Shown here piece after piece: positions 15,809 to 24,115 of a stretch of 58,554 nucleotides of DNA. Both the position numbers and the translations under genes were made by a program. Under the pieces are notes generated by a model. It was not told where the DNA came from. It ran no database searches and worked only from the letters and a program-made list of their open reading frames with translations. This DNA comes from Asanoa hainanensis (GTDB taxonomy: Bacteria > Actinomycetota > Actinomycetes > Mycobacteriales > Micromonosporaceae). The stretch is taken from positions 1 through 58,554 of the forward strand of contig NZ_FZPH01000031.1 of assembly GCF_900188485.1 (NCBI RefSeq). Direction: 5' to 3'. Within the stretch, counting starts at the first letter, position 1. Every line of letters begins with the position of its first letter.

Positions 15809-17090
15809 GTTCGGCCTCCGGGCTGACGACGCGCACCTGCTCGACCCGGTGCCGCTCGACCTCGACGACCGTGAACTCCCAACCCGTCTCGTGGATGGTC
15901 TCGCCGGCCACCGGGATGTGCCCGAGCCGAGCCATCAAGAACCCGGCGAGCGTCTCGTACGGACCCTCGGGCAGCCGGAAGCCGGTCAGCTCGGCCAGCT
16001 CGTCCTCCCGGAGCATCCCGTCGACCAGGAAGGTGCGGTCGCCGCCGGGCACGGTCAGCTCGACCACGCCCGTCTCCTCGATCGCCTCCAGGTCGAACTC
16101 GTCGGCGATCTCCCCGACCAGCTCCTCGACCAGGTCCTCGACGGTCACGACGCCGTCGGTGCCGCCGTACTCGTCGACCACGATCGCGAGGTCCGCGTCC
16201 GCGGTCCGCAGCGCCGCGAGCACGCCGTCCAGGTCGAGGCTCTCGGGCACGTAGACCGGCTCGCGGGCCACCGCGGCGACCGTCGTGGTCGCCCGCCGGG
16301 CCGGCTGCACGCCGAGCGCGTCCGGCACGGCGGCGACTCCGGTGACCAGGTCGAGGGTGTCCTCGTACACGGGGAAGCGGGTGCGCCCGGTCTGGCGGGC
16401 GGCCTCGAGCAGCTCGGCGACGCTGGCCGTGGCGCGCAGCGCGATGACGTCGACCCGCGGTGTCATCGCCTCGGCCGCGCGCTTGTCACCGAACCGGATG
16501 GTCCGCTGCAGCAGCATCGCGGTGTCGCTGGGCAGGGCGCCGGCCCGGGCGGAGATCGCGGCGAGCAGCCCGAGCTCCTCCGGTGAGCGCGCGCTGGCCA
16601 ACTCCTCCTGCGGCTCGACGCCGAGGCGCCGCACCACCCAGTTCGCCGACGCGTTGAGGCCGGCGATCAGCCACTTGCAGGCCGCCGAGAACATCCGCAG
16701 CGGCACCACGGTGCCGAGCACCGCCGACATCGGCCGGGCCAGCGCCGCGTTCTTCGGCACGAGCTCGCCGAAGAGCATGGAGAGCAGCGTGGCCAGCGCC
16801 AGAGCCAAGATCGTCGTCACCGTACGGGTGGACTCGTGCGCCAGCGGCTCGATCACCGGCCGGAACAGCTTGGCCAACGCCGGCTCGGCCAGGTAGCCGG
16901 TGAGCAGGGCGGCGATCGTGATGCCGAGCTGGGCGCCGGAGAGCTGGAAGGAGAGTTCGGACAGTGCCCGGCGCACCGTGGTGGCGCGTTTGTCACCGCC
17001 GGCCGCTCGCCGGTTGATCTCCGCCCGGTCGACGGTGACCAGGCCGAACTCGGCCGCGACGAAGAACGCGTTGGCGCCGGTCAGAAGCAC
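15801..17090 (-). CDS. CNNM/CorC (HlyC)-family membrane protein, first of a pair; start codon unusual
   Basis: At least 429 aa: CNNM membrane domain (NAFFVAAEFGLVTVDRAEIN, GAQLGITIAALLTGYLAEPA, LFGELVPKNAALARP), CBS pair (FPVYEDTLDLVTGV, AIVVDEYGGTDGVVTVEDLV) and C-terminal CorC/HlyC domain (LAELTGFRLPEGPYETLAGF). GTG 17090 is the first canonical start. The natural first helix (IIDVVLTTILPLVGF) is still open upstream, to ATC codons at 17130-17135, which have GAGGTG about 5 nt before them. An ATC start at 17135 would give a normal full-length N-terminus. Transcribed with the downstream paralog. Confidence 0.92.
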   Translation of the reverse strand: MLLTGANAFFVAAEFGLVTVDRAEINRRAAGGDKRATTVRRALSELSFQLSGAQLGITIAALLTGYLAEPALAKLFRPVIEPLAHESTRTVTTILALALATLLSMLFGELVPKNAALARPMSAVLGTVVPLRMFSAACKWLIAGLNASANWVVRRLGVEPQEELASARSPEELGLLAAISARAGALPSDTAMLLQRTIRFGDKRAAEAMTPRVDVIALRATASVAELLEAARQTGRTRFPVYEDTLDLVTGVAAVPDALGVQPARRATTTVAAVAREPVYVPESLDLDGVLAALRTADADLAIVVDEYGGTDGVVTVEDLVEELVGEIADEFDLEAIEETGVVELTVPGGDRTFLVDGMLREDELAELTGFRLPEGPYETLAGFLMARLGHIPVAGETIHETGWEFTVVEVERHRVEQVRVVSPEAEHA

Positions 17091-17246
17091 GAACCCGACC
17101 AGCGGAAGGATGGTGGTCAGTACGACGTCGATGATCGGTTCACCTCGGCCGGGATTGTTTCATGCTTCCCTTCCTGAGGTTTTCCGCAGTGGGGCCGGTG
17201 GTCAGCCGCATGGTGGGTGGTCGGTCGCGTCCATAGCGTCGTTCGC

Positions 17247-17894
17247 ATGATCCTCACCAGCGCACCTCAGCCCACCGGCGGCATCGCCGGCTGGGCCGTC
17301 GACCTGATGGACCGCCTCGGCGCACCGGGCGCCGGCCTGGCCGTCGCCCTGGAGAACCTGTTCCCGCCGCTGCCCAGCGAGATCATCCTGCCGCTCGCCG
17401 GCTTCACCGCCAGCCGTGGCGAGCTGAGCCTGGTCGCGGCGCTGTTCTGGACCACAGCCGGCTCGGTCGTCGGAGCGCTGGCGCTCTACCTGGTCGGCGC
17501 CGCGGTCGGCCGCGAGCGCATCCGGGCGATCGCCGCCCGGCTGCCGCTGATCCGGCTGCAGGACATCGACCGCACCGAGGCGTGGTTCGCCCGGCACGGG
17601 ACCAAGGCGGTGTTCCTCGGACGGATGATTCCCATCTTCCGCAGCCTGATCTCCGTGCCGGCCGGCGTGGAGCGGATGCCGGTGCCGACGTTCCTCGCCC
17701 TGACCGCGGCCGGCAGCCTGATCTGGAACACCGTGTTCGTGCTGGCCGGCTACCAGCTCGGCGAATCCTGGTGGCGCGTCGAGGCGTACGCGGGAGTGCT
17801 CCAGAAGGTGGTCATCGGGACGGTCGTCGTGGTGTTGACCTGGTTCGTCGTCACCCGCCTGCGCCGGCCGAGCGGCCGACACGGTACCTACTGA
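17247..17894 (+). CDS. DedA-family membrane protein
   Basis: 215 aa. DedA/SNARE-associated (VTT) domain: ENLFPPLPSEIILPLAGF with the reentrant-loop Glu and Pro residues, then FLGRMIPIFRSLISVPAGV with the conserved Arg, Pro and Gly. Four or five hydrophobic segments. Members act in lipid-carrier (undecaprenyl phosphate or phospholipid) translocation and membrane homeostasis. ATG 17247 is chosen over an upstream frame start because the conserved region begins soon after. Divergent from the CorC pair. Confidence 0.92.
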   Translation: MILTSAPQPTGGIAGWAVDLMDRLGAPGAGLAVALENLFPPLPSEIILPLAGFTASRGELSLVAALFWTTAGSVVGALALYLVGAAVGRERIRAIAARLPLIRLQDIDRTEAWFARHGTKAVFLGRMIPIFRSLISVPAGVERMPVPTFLALTAAGSLIWNTVFVLAGYQLGESWWRVEAYAGVLQKVVIGTVVVVLTWFVVTRLRRPSGRHGTY

Positions 17895-17983
17895 GGGCAC
17901 CCGGGATCTGCGCCATCGACGTACCCTTTCGGCACCGCTACCGTAGGTGCGCCCTGCTCGCTTTCACCCTTGGGGATCAACCG

Positions 17984-19954
17984 ATGGCGACCACTCCCCG
18001 TCTGGTCCTGCTGCGCGACAGCAGGTGGCCCGACGTGCCCGGCGTGTGCTGCTGGCGTGCCTCGGCCGAGGCCGCGTTCGGCGCCGCCGGCACGGCCGTC
18101 ACGGATGCGACCTGGGATGGTCCGAAGTACGTTCCGCCCGGTTCCGAGCCGCCGAAGCCCCCGCCGCCCCCGCCGGTCAAGGGCCGCGCGGACTGGCTGC
18201 CGATGCCGGTGCGGCGGGGCGTGCGGTTGACGCGGAAGGTCGTCCGCAAGGTTCACCGGATGGTCACCCCGCCGCCACCTCCGCCCCCGCCGCCACCACC
18301 GCCGCCGCCACCGCCGGCCGTCCCCGGCCTCGAGGGCGCCTCGATCGTGGTCGCCGAGTCGATCGCGGCCGCGATCGCCGCGCTCAAGGGTGGCGCTCCT
18401 GGCGACCGCCTCTGGGTGCTGGCCCTGGCGCCGACCCGCACCGTGCAGGGCGGCACGACGGCGTTCGGCGCGTTGGTCAACGAGGTCGCCGACCGGGTCG
18501 CCGGCTTCGTCACCGACAGCGAGCTCGGGCGTGACGCGGTCGAGCGGGCCGCGACCAGCGGGCGCCCCCGGGTGGTCGTGCTGCCGCCGCTCGCGGCGGA
18601 CCGGGCCTGCCCGTCGTGTGCCGACGCGGCGGCCCCCGAGTTGCCGGAGCTCGACCCGGACACCACCGCCGCCGTCGCGCAGCTCGTCGCCTGGCGCCAC
18701 CCGAGCGACACCTACTCGGGCCCGATGGCCCGCCGCCGGGGCCTCGGCGGCGACTGGGCGCCGACCGGCTGGCTCGACTGGAACCAGGACGGCCGTGCCT
18801 GGCCGCGGCCGGGCCTGCCCGACGACCAGCCCGACTGGACCGCCGCCGCCCAGGAGCGCGGCGCCCGCGAGGTCGTCGCGGCCACCCTGCCCGTCGAGTC
18901 GGCCACCGAGCGCGCCGGGCGCAACGTGCTGATCTCCGGCTTCGACCTCAAGTTCATCCGTGAGCTGGGCCACCGGCTGGACCAGCGGGGCGACCTGGAC
19001 GTGTCGCTCGACGAGTGGCGGATGATCCGCACGCAGCAGTCGCCCTCCGAGCAGACCGAAGAGCTGCTGCTCAAGGCCGACACGGTCGTCGCCGAGTGGG
19101 TCCGGCCGAGCGCCGTCTGGCTGACCGAGCGCAAGCAGCCCGAGTCGAAGCTCATCCTCCGGCTGCACCGGTTCGAGCTCGAGTCGGCGTACCCGAGCAA
19201 GATCGATATTTATCAGGTCGATGCCGTGGTCTACATCGCGCCCGCGATCGGCCCGCGGATCCGCGACGAGATCGGGTGGCCCAAAGAGAAGCTGGTCTAC
19301 ATCCCGAACTACCTCGACATCGACTGGCTCGACCGGCCGAAGCTGCCCGACGCCCGGTTCGCGATCGGCATGGTCGGCACCGAGCGCTTCCTCAAGCGCC
19401 TCGACCTCGCGCTCGACGTCGTGGCCGCCGTGCGGCGCGAGGATCCGCGGTTCACGCTGCAGATCCGGTCGATGAACCCGCAGGACAACATGTACGTGTG
19501 GGCCAGCCGCGAGGAACAGGAGTACGCGGGTTGGTGCCAGGACCGCATCGAGCGCGACCCGTTGCTGCGCGGCGGGGTCGTCATCGAGGCACCCGGCCGC
19601 GACATGGCCCGCTGGTACCGCCGGGTCGGCGGCTTCCTCTCGATGAGCGACATCGAGGGCGTGCACCTGGCCGCCGCCGAGGCGATGGCCTCCGGCGCCG
19701 TCCCGGTGTTCCGGCCCTGGCCCGGGGTCCGCGAGGTGTACGACGACCACTGGATCCACCAGTCGGTCGACGACGCGGCCGCCGCGCTGCTGGCCAACGC
19801 CGACCCGGACGTGTGGGCCGAGCGGTCGGCCGCGGCCAAGGCCGAGATGCGCCGCCGCTACGACCCGGCCGCCGTCCTGACCGCCTGGGCCGACCTTGTG
19901 CACGGTGACATCGACAAGGCCCGCGAGCCGTTCGCCTCATACGTGAAGATCTGA
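17984..19954 (+). CDS. Glycosyltransferase with a long polyproline linker
   Basis: 656 aa, cytoplasmic. The N-terminal ~45 residues (PRLVLLRDSRWPDVPGVCCW) are followed by a basic, Pro-rich linker that includes a run of 16 prolines (about residues 95-112). The C-terminal 300 residues resemble a GT-B glycosyltransferase group 1: LILRLHRFELESAYPSKIDI, VDAVVYIAPAIGPRIRDEIG, VYIPNYLDIDWLDRP, AIGMVGTERFLKRLDLALDV and the late GGFLSMSDIEGVHLAAAEAM with the donor-binding Glu. The acceptor is unknown; capsular or cell-wall glycan is likely. ATG 17984 is set by the start of conserved sequence. Confidence 0.8.
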   Translation: MATTPRLVLLRDSRWPDVPGVCCWRASAEAAFGAAGTAVTDATWDGPKYVPPGSEPPKPPPPPPVKGRADWLPMPVRRGVRLTRKVVRKVHRMVTPPPPPPPPPPPPPPPPAVPGLEGASIVVAESIAAAIAALKGGAPGDRLWVLALAPTRTVQGGTTAFGALVNEVADRVAGFVTDSELGRDAVERAATSGRPRVVVLPPLAADRACPSCADAAAPELPELDPDTTAAVAQLVAWRHPSDTYSGPMARRRGLGGDWAPTGWLDWNQDGRAWPRPGLPDDQPDWTAAAQERGAREVVAATLPVESATERAGRNVLISGFDLKFIRELGHRLDQRGDLDVSLDEWRMIRTQQSPSEQTEELLLKADTVVAEWVRPSAVWLTERKQPESKLILRLHRFELESAYPSKIDIYQVDAVVYIAPAIGPRIRDEIGWPKEKLVYIPNYLDIDWLDRPKLPDARFAIGMVGTERFLKRLDLALDVVAAVRREDPRFTLQIRSMNPQDNMYVWASREEQEYAGWCQDRIERDPLLRGGVVIEAPGRDMARWYRRVGGFLSMSDIEGVHLAAAEAMASGAVPVFRPWPGVREVYDDHWIHQSVDDAAAALLANADPDVWAERSAAAKAEMRRRYDPAAVLTAWADLVHGDIDKAREPFASYVKI

Positions 19955-19955
19955 C

Positions 19956-20600
19956 TCAGGAGCCGAGGTAGTGCAGCACCGCCAGCACCCGGCGGCTGTA
20001 GCCGGTCGTGTGCGACAGGCCGAGCTTGTCGAAGATCGCGTTGACGTGCTTCTCCACCGCGCTCTGTGAGACGTGCAACTGGGCCGCGATGCCGGCGTTG
20101 GTGTGGCCCTGCCCCATCCGGTCCAGCACCTCGGCCTCCCGGGGGGTCAGTCGGCGCAGCGGGTCCGTGTGCGAGGTGCGGGCCAGCAGTTGGCGGACCA
20201 CCTCGGGATCGAACGCGGCCCGCCCGGCGGCCACCCGGTCCAGCGCGTCGAGGAACTCGCCCACCTCGGCGACCCGGTCCTTGAGCAGGTAGCCGACCCC
20301 GTCGCTGCGGGTGGTGAGCAGCTCGACCGCATAGCGGCGCTCGACGTACTGCGACAGCACCAGCACACCGACCGCGGGCCAACGGTCCCGGATCTCCAGT
20401 GCGGCCCGCAGGCCGTCGTCGCGGTGCGTCGGCGGCATCCGGACGTCGGCGACGACCACGTCGGGCTGATCGGCGGCGACCGCCGCCAGCAGCGCCGGGG
20501 CGTCGCCGACCTCGGCCACCACCTCGTGACCCTCGTCGGTCAGCAACCGCGCCAAGCCAGCCCGGAGCAGCACGGAGTCCTCGGCCAAGATCACCCGCAT
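19956..20600 (-). CDS. LuxR/NarL-family response regulator
   Basis: 214 aa. Receiver domain MRVILAEDSVLLRAGLARLL with the phosphoacceptor Asp in VVVADVRMPP, the Thr/Ser switch in VLVLSQY and Lys in GYLLKDR. C-terminal HTH LTPREAEVLDRMGQGHTNAG and SQSAVEKHVNAIFDKLGL. It overlaps the histidine kinase gene by 10 nt and is transcribed after it, so the pair is a classic NarL-type two-component system. Target genes are unknown. Confidence 0.95.
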   Translation of the reverse strand: MRVILAEDSVLLRAGLARLLTDEGHEVVAEVGDAPALLAAVAADQPDVVVADVRMPPTHRDDGLRAALEIRDRWPAVGVLVLSQYVERRYAVELLTTRSDGVGYLLKDRVAEVGEFLDALDRVAAGRAAFDPEVVRQLLARTSHTDPLRRLTPREAEVLDRMGQGHTNAGIAAQLHVSQSAVEKHVNAIFDKLGLSHTTGYSRRVLAVLHYLGS

Positions 20601-21724
20601 GGTAGGACCGCCGTGATTCGGGTCGGGCCGCCGCGCGGGCTCTCGACCGTCAACGAGCCGTCGAGCGCTGCCGCGCGGCGGGCCAGCCCGGACAGGCCGC
20701 CGCCGGACGGGTCGGCGCCGCCTGGTCCGTCGTCGGTCACGGTCACCCGTACCCCCTGATCGGTTCGTGCGACAACGACGCTGACCCGGCTGTCGGGCGC
20801 GTGCTTGGCCGCGTTGGTCACGGCTTCGGAGACCACGAAATACGCGGCCGTCTCGACCGCCGACGGCAGCCGGTCGACCGGGCAGTCGACGGAGACGGGC
20901 ACGCCGCCGCGCTCGGCCACCCGGGACAGCGCCTCGGCGAGGCCGAGGTTGTCGAGGTCGGCCGGGTACGCGCGCCAGGCCACGTCGCGCAGTTCGGCCA
21001 AGATCTCGCGGGCCTCGTCGTGCGCCTGCCGGACCAGCTCGTCGGAGCGGTCCTGGTCGGTGCCGCGCCGGGCCTGCCCGAGCAGCAGCCCGAGCGCGAC
21101 CAGCCGCTGCTGAACCCCGTCGTGCAGATCACGCTCGATCCGACGCCGCTCGGCGTCGACCGCGGCGACCACACCCGCGCGGCTGGCCGCCAACTCGCTG
21201 ATCCGGCGCTCGTAGCGGGCCCGGTCGTCGGGCACGAGCAGCCGCCCGGCCAGCCACCGGTCCAGCGCGGCCACCCCGAGGAAGCCCTGCACGGCCAGGA
21301 AGAGCAGCACGAGGCCGCCGACCACCTGGGCTCCGACCAGCAGCGCGCCGCTGCGGCCGACGAACAGGTCGCGGGCCCAGACCACCCCGGTGCCGAGGCC
21401 GTAGAGAAAGAGCAGGGCGACGAGCCCACCGAGCAGACCGACAACCCAACGAATCCCGAGGTACGCGACCGCGCGGCGTTCGGTGTAGTCGTCGAGCACG
21501 TCGACCGAGCCGCCGCCGGGCAGAAAGGCCGCGATCCGCCGGCGCTGCACCTCGACGAGGTGGCGGGCCGGCCGCTCGATGGCGGTGGGTTGGCGCCCGC
21601 GGGTCAGCTCGACCAGGACGACGAGCCCGGCCCAACCAAGAAAAGCCAGCTCCGCGACGGCGGTGGCGGCACCGACAACCACGCCGACGAACAACCGCCC
21701 GCCCGCGCTCAGCACCCCACCCAT
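20591..21724 (-). CDS. HisKA_3-type sensor histidine kinase
   Basis: 377 aa. About four N-terminal hydrophobic segments (GRLFVGVVVGAATAVAELAF, RWVVGLLGGLVALLFLYGLG, LLVGAQVVGGLVLLFLAVQG) and a short C-terminal kinase core. The phospho-His lies in RRRIERDLHDGVQQRL; the ATPase has EAVTNAAKHA (N box) and DDGPGGADPSGGGLSGLARR (G boxes). The start is taken at ATG 21724, where the first membrane segment begins. It probably senses a membrane or envelope signal and phosphorylates the downstream regulator. Confidence 0.92.
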   Translation of the reverse strand: MGGVLSAGGRLFVGVVVGAATAVAELAFLGWAGLVVLVELTRGRQPTAIERPARHLVEVQRRRIAAFLPGGGSVDVLDDYTERRAVAYLGIRWVVGLLGGLVALLFLYGLGTGVVWARDLFVGRSGALLVGAQVVGGLVLLFLAVQGFLGVAALDRWLAGRLLVPDDRARYERRISELAASRAGVVAAVDAERRRIERDLHDGVQQRLVALGLLLGQARRGTDQDRSDELVRQAHDEAREILAELRDVAWRAYPADLDNLGLAEALSRVAERGGVPVSVDCPVDRLPSAVETAAYFVVSEAVTNAAKHAPDSRVSVVVARTDQGVRVTVTDDGPGGADPSGGGLSGLARRAAALDGSLTVESPRGGPTRITAVLPCG

Positions 21725-21807
21725 GCCCCGCACGCTACCTCTGTGGTTTTCCACACCCCGCGGGCTGCGGAACGCCGGAAGGCCCTGATGTGGCATGGTC
21801 ATCGCCC

Positions 21808-22304
21808 GTGGAGGTCGTACCGGTCGAAGGTTGGGTTTCGGGCCTCAGGTTCGACGTGCACGTGGTCTATCTGTGGTGGGGTCGGGACTCCGCCGGCGAA
21901 GACTGTGTGGCCGCACGATCGGGTCGGGTCTACGCCTTCGCTTCGCCGGCTGATTGCCGGGCGATGGCCGATGCCCGAGGCTGGGCGCACGTGGAGACCG
22001 ACGAGGTCGAGTTGATCGACCTGCGACCGGTGCAGGACTGGCTGCGCGGCAAGCGGCTCACCCTTGCCCCAGCGACGCGTTGGGCCTGTGGAACCTGGCG
22101 ACCGACGTCGCCTACAGCACGGGACAGCCCTGGAACGACCGCGGCCGGTTGCGGAACCAGTGCTACGACAAGCTCTTCGCCGCCGCGGTGCCGTGGGTCT
22201 ACGGGCAGGAGTCGTACCGCCCGATCTGGTCGCCGCGTCAACTGTCGGCGATGCGCGCGACCCTGGGCCAGGCTGTCCACCTCCTCCGCGTCGGAATCGC
22301 CTGA
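21808..22304 (+). pseudogene. Frameshifted paralog of the hypothetical protein at 3698-4291
   Basis: Frame 1 encodes VEVVPVEGWVSGLRFDVHVV through WLRGKRLTLAP. The homologous sequence then continues in another frame as SDALGLWNLATDVAYSTGQP and PWVYGQESYRPIWSPRQLS, ending at TGA 22304. Adding one C to the CCCC run at 22067-22070 restores a single frame reading TLAPSDALGLWN, so a one-base loss (real or sequencing error) explains the break. Start is GTG 21808 or 21790. Function unknown. It ends with a TGATG overlap with the next gene. Confidence 0.82.
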
Positions 22305-22584
22305 TGGAGCTGCGCACCTCCCGGCTGCTGCTGCGGGAGCTCACCGACGCCGACCACGCGGCGGTCCACCGATATGCCAGCGACCCCGACGTGACCCGGT
22401 TCATGGCATGGGGACCGAACAGCGTGGAGGAGACCGTCGCCTTCCTCGCCGATGCCCGGCGGGTTCCGCCCACGTCCTGCAGAAGATCGGCATGCGGTGC
22501 GAGGGCCACCTGCGCGACCACCTGCGGATCCGCGGGCAATGGCGGGACCGCTTGACCTTCGCCGTCTTCGGTCAGGGTGTGTAG
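22304..22584 (+). pseudogene. GNAT acetyltransferase with an internal out-of-frame deletion
   Basis: The first ~50 codons read MELRTSRLLLRELTDADHAA and then FMAWGPNSVEETVAFLADAR, the N-terminus of a RimJ/RimL-type acetyltransferase. The natural C-terminus (HVLQKIGMRCEGHLRDHLRI and GQWRDRLTFAV) is in a different frame and ends at TAG 22584. The acetyl-CoA-binding middle (V-type motif, R/Q-x-x-G-x-G/A), about 80-90 residues in the family, is absent. The original open frame runs on to 22555 in nonsense. It is therefore non-functional unless the window carries an assembly error. Confidence 0.8.
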
Positions 22585-23666
22585 GCCAGCAGTTTGAGGT
22601 GCTCGACCGCAGCCGGTTCGGGCACCTCTGCCTTGACCCTGAAGTCCGGGCCGAGCAACGTCAGTTTGCCCGCCGTCCGCACGAGGATGTCGCCGTTGGG
22701 CTGGAACAGGATCGCGGTGACGTCGCCCCTGACCGGGAGGCCGACGTTCTCGCCCGTCCGCACGTCGATGACCGTGTCAGCGATCAGGTCCCGGGCGATG
22801 TCCGAGTCCTCCTCCTGATCCTTGCGCTGCCATACGGAGATCAGACCACCGTCCGCGGAGATGCTGTACGGGTCGCAACTGCGCCGTCGCCCGTAGTTCG
22901 CCTGCGGCTCGCCACTGCCGAAGCCAGGAACCACACGCGCGTTGCCCCCGTCGGGATCGGCAGTCGCAAGGTCACAGTCGCCCGTGGCGTACCCGATGTG
23001 TCGCCCGTCGGCCGACCACAGAAAGTGGATCGCCGACCGCTGGTCCACCAGCGGGGTGAAACGGCCGGTCGCGATCGTGACGATGCCCTTGGTGACCTCC
23101 CCATCAGGGCCCTTCGCCAGCAGCAGCTGCTCGGAGTCCGGCGACCATGCCGGCTCGTATCCGTAGTACTTGGCACCCTGGAACACCGTCCGGCGGTTCC
23201 GACCGTCGCGGTCGGTCACGACCACCTTCCCGCCCTTGTCGACGAAGGCGACGCGCGCACCGTCCGGCGACACACTCGCCGCGTACGCGTCCTTCACCAA
23301 CACCGTGTCCACACCGGACTTCGTGACCCTGACCAGCCGCTCGCTGTCGGAGTAGTACAGCCAACCGGGCAACCCGGTAATCGAGCTCTGCACCGGCGGG
23401 GCGGCCGTGGGGGAAGGCGAACCGGTAACGGAGGGCAGTGCGGTCGGCATGGCCGCCGGCTCGGGCTCGCTGCGCCCCGGCACGCCCAGTTGCCAGGCGA
23501 GCCCGCCTGCCAGCACCAGCGCGCAGGCCGCGACCGAGCCGCTGACGAAAGCCCGGTTGCGACCGATCCGCTTCGAGCGGGCCAACGACCGGTCGACGAA
23601 GTCCACCGGCTTCGCCTGGTCGCCGATTTCGGTCAGGCTGTTCCGCAGCAGGTCGTCGTCATTCAT
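22572..23666 (-). CDS. Membrane-anchored TolB-like beta-propeller protein linked to a SigE-type sigma factor
   Basis: 364 aa. A cytoplasmic N-terminus (MNDDDLLRNSLTEIGDQAKP) and one transmembrane helix (SGSVAACALVLAGGLAWQLG, about residues 42-61) precede an extracytoplasmic TolB/WD40-like propeller with SVSPDGARVAFVDKGGKV, YEPAWSPDSEQLLLA and WSADGRHIGYATG. The layout (sigma gene upstream with ATGA overlap, cytosolic head, one TM, periplasmic sensor) suggests an anti-sigma or signal-sensing partner. The head has no HxxxCxxC zinc motif. Start ATG 23666 is set by the overlap. Confidence 0.8.
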   Translation of the reverse strand: MNDDDLLRNSLTEIGDQAKPVDFVDRSLARSKRIGRNRAFVSGSVAACALVLAGGLAWQLGVPGRSEPEPAAMPTALPSVTGSPSPTAAPPVQSSITGLPGWLYYSDSERLVRVTKSGVDTVLVKDAYAASVSPDGARVAFVDKGGKVVVTDRDGRNRRTVFQGAKYYGYEPAWSPDSEQLLLAKGPDGEVTKGIVTIATGRFTPLVDQRSAIHFLWSADGRHIGYATGDCDLATADPDGGNARVVPGFGSGEPQANYGRRRSCDPYSISADGGLISVWQRKDQEEDSDIARDLIADTVIDVRTGENVGLPVRGDVTAILFQPNGDILVRTAGKLTLLGPDFRVKAEVPEPAAVEHLKLLAYTP

Positions 23667-24115
23667 CTTCCGGTCCCTTCCATGGTCCGGAATTGCCGCA
23701 GCTCCGGCACGAGCTTGCGCGGGTGCTCGAGCGCCCGCGCGGTCTGCGTCTTGACGGTGCTGACCGATACGCCGAGGAGATCGGCGGCCTCGGACTCCGT
23801 GTGGTCCTCGAAGTAGCGCAACACCACGACCGCGCGCTGCCGCGGGCTGAGCGACCGCAGCGCCTGCTCAACGGTCATCCGGCGCGTGATCGAGTCGGTG
23901 TCGTCGTGACCATGCCGGTCGACCGGCTCGGGGAGGTCGCCGCTGAGCACCTCTGCCGTCCTGCGTCGCCGCCACATGGAGACCTGTTGGTGATACATGA
24001 CCCGGCGGGCGTACGCCTCGGCGTTGCCGACTTCGTGGAGCCGGGACCAGGCCCGGTGCGTGCGCGCCAGGGCTTCCTGCACCAGGTCCTCGGCCAGGTG
24101 CTGGTCTCCGTCCAC
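23663..24115 (-). pseudogene. SigE-type ECF sigma factor lacking its N-terminus
   Basis: 150 codons remain: DQHLAEDLVQEALARTHRAW (end of region 2), SMWRRRRTAE, then LRSLSPRQRAVVVLRYFEDH and SEAADLLGVSVSTVKTQTAR (region 4, -35 recognition). The first ~30-40 residues, including the start codon and early region 2, are missing. Just upstream the sequence is that of a TolB-like gene in another frame. GTG 24115 could in principle start a shortened protein, but core RNA-polymerase contacts would be damaged. The stop overlaps the downstream TolB-like gene (ATGA). Confidence 0.75.

Noticed and set aside
18260-18330. GC-rich repeat coding for prolines as a DNA repeat array
   Set aside because: Codons vary (CCG, CCA, CCT, CCC), so it is a protein-level run, not a clean DNA repeat.
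17888-19903. 671-codon frame opposite the glycosyltransferase
   Set aside because: It is the antisense shadow of a convincing gene; Arg/Gly/Val-rich without motifs.
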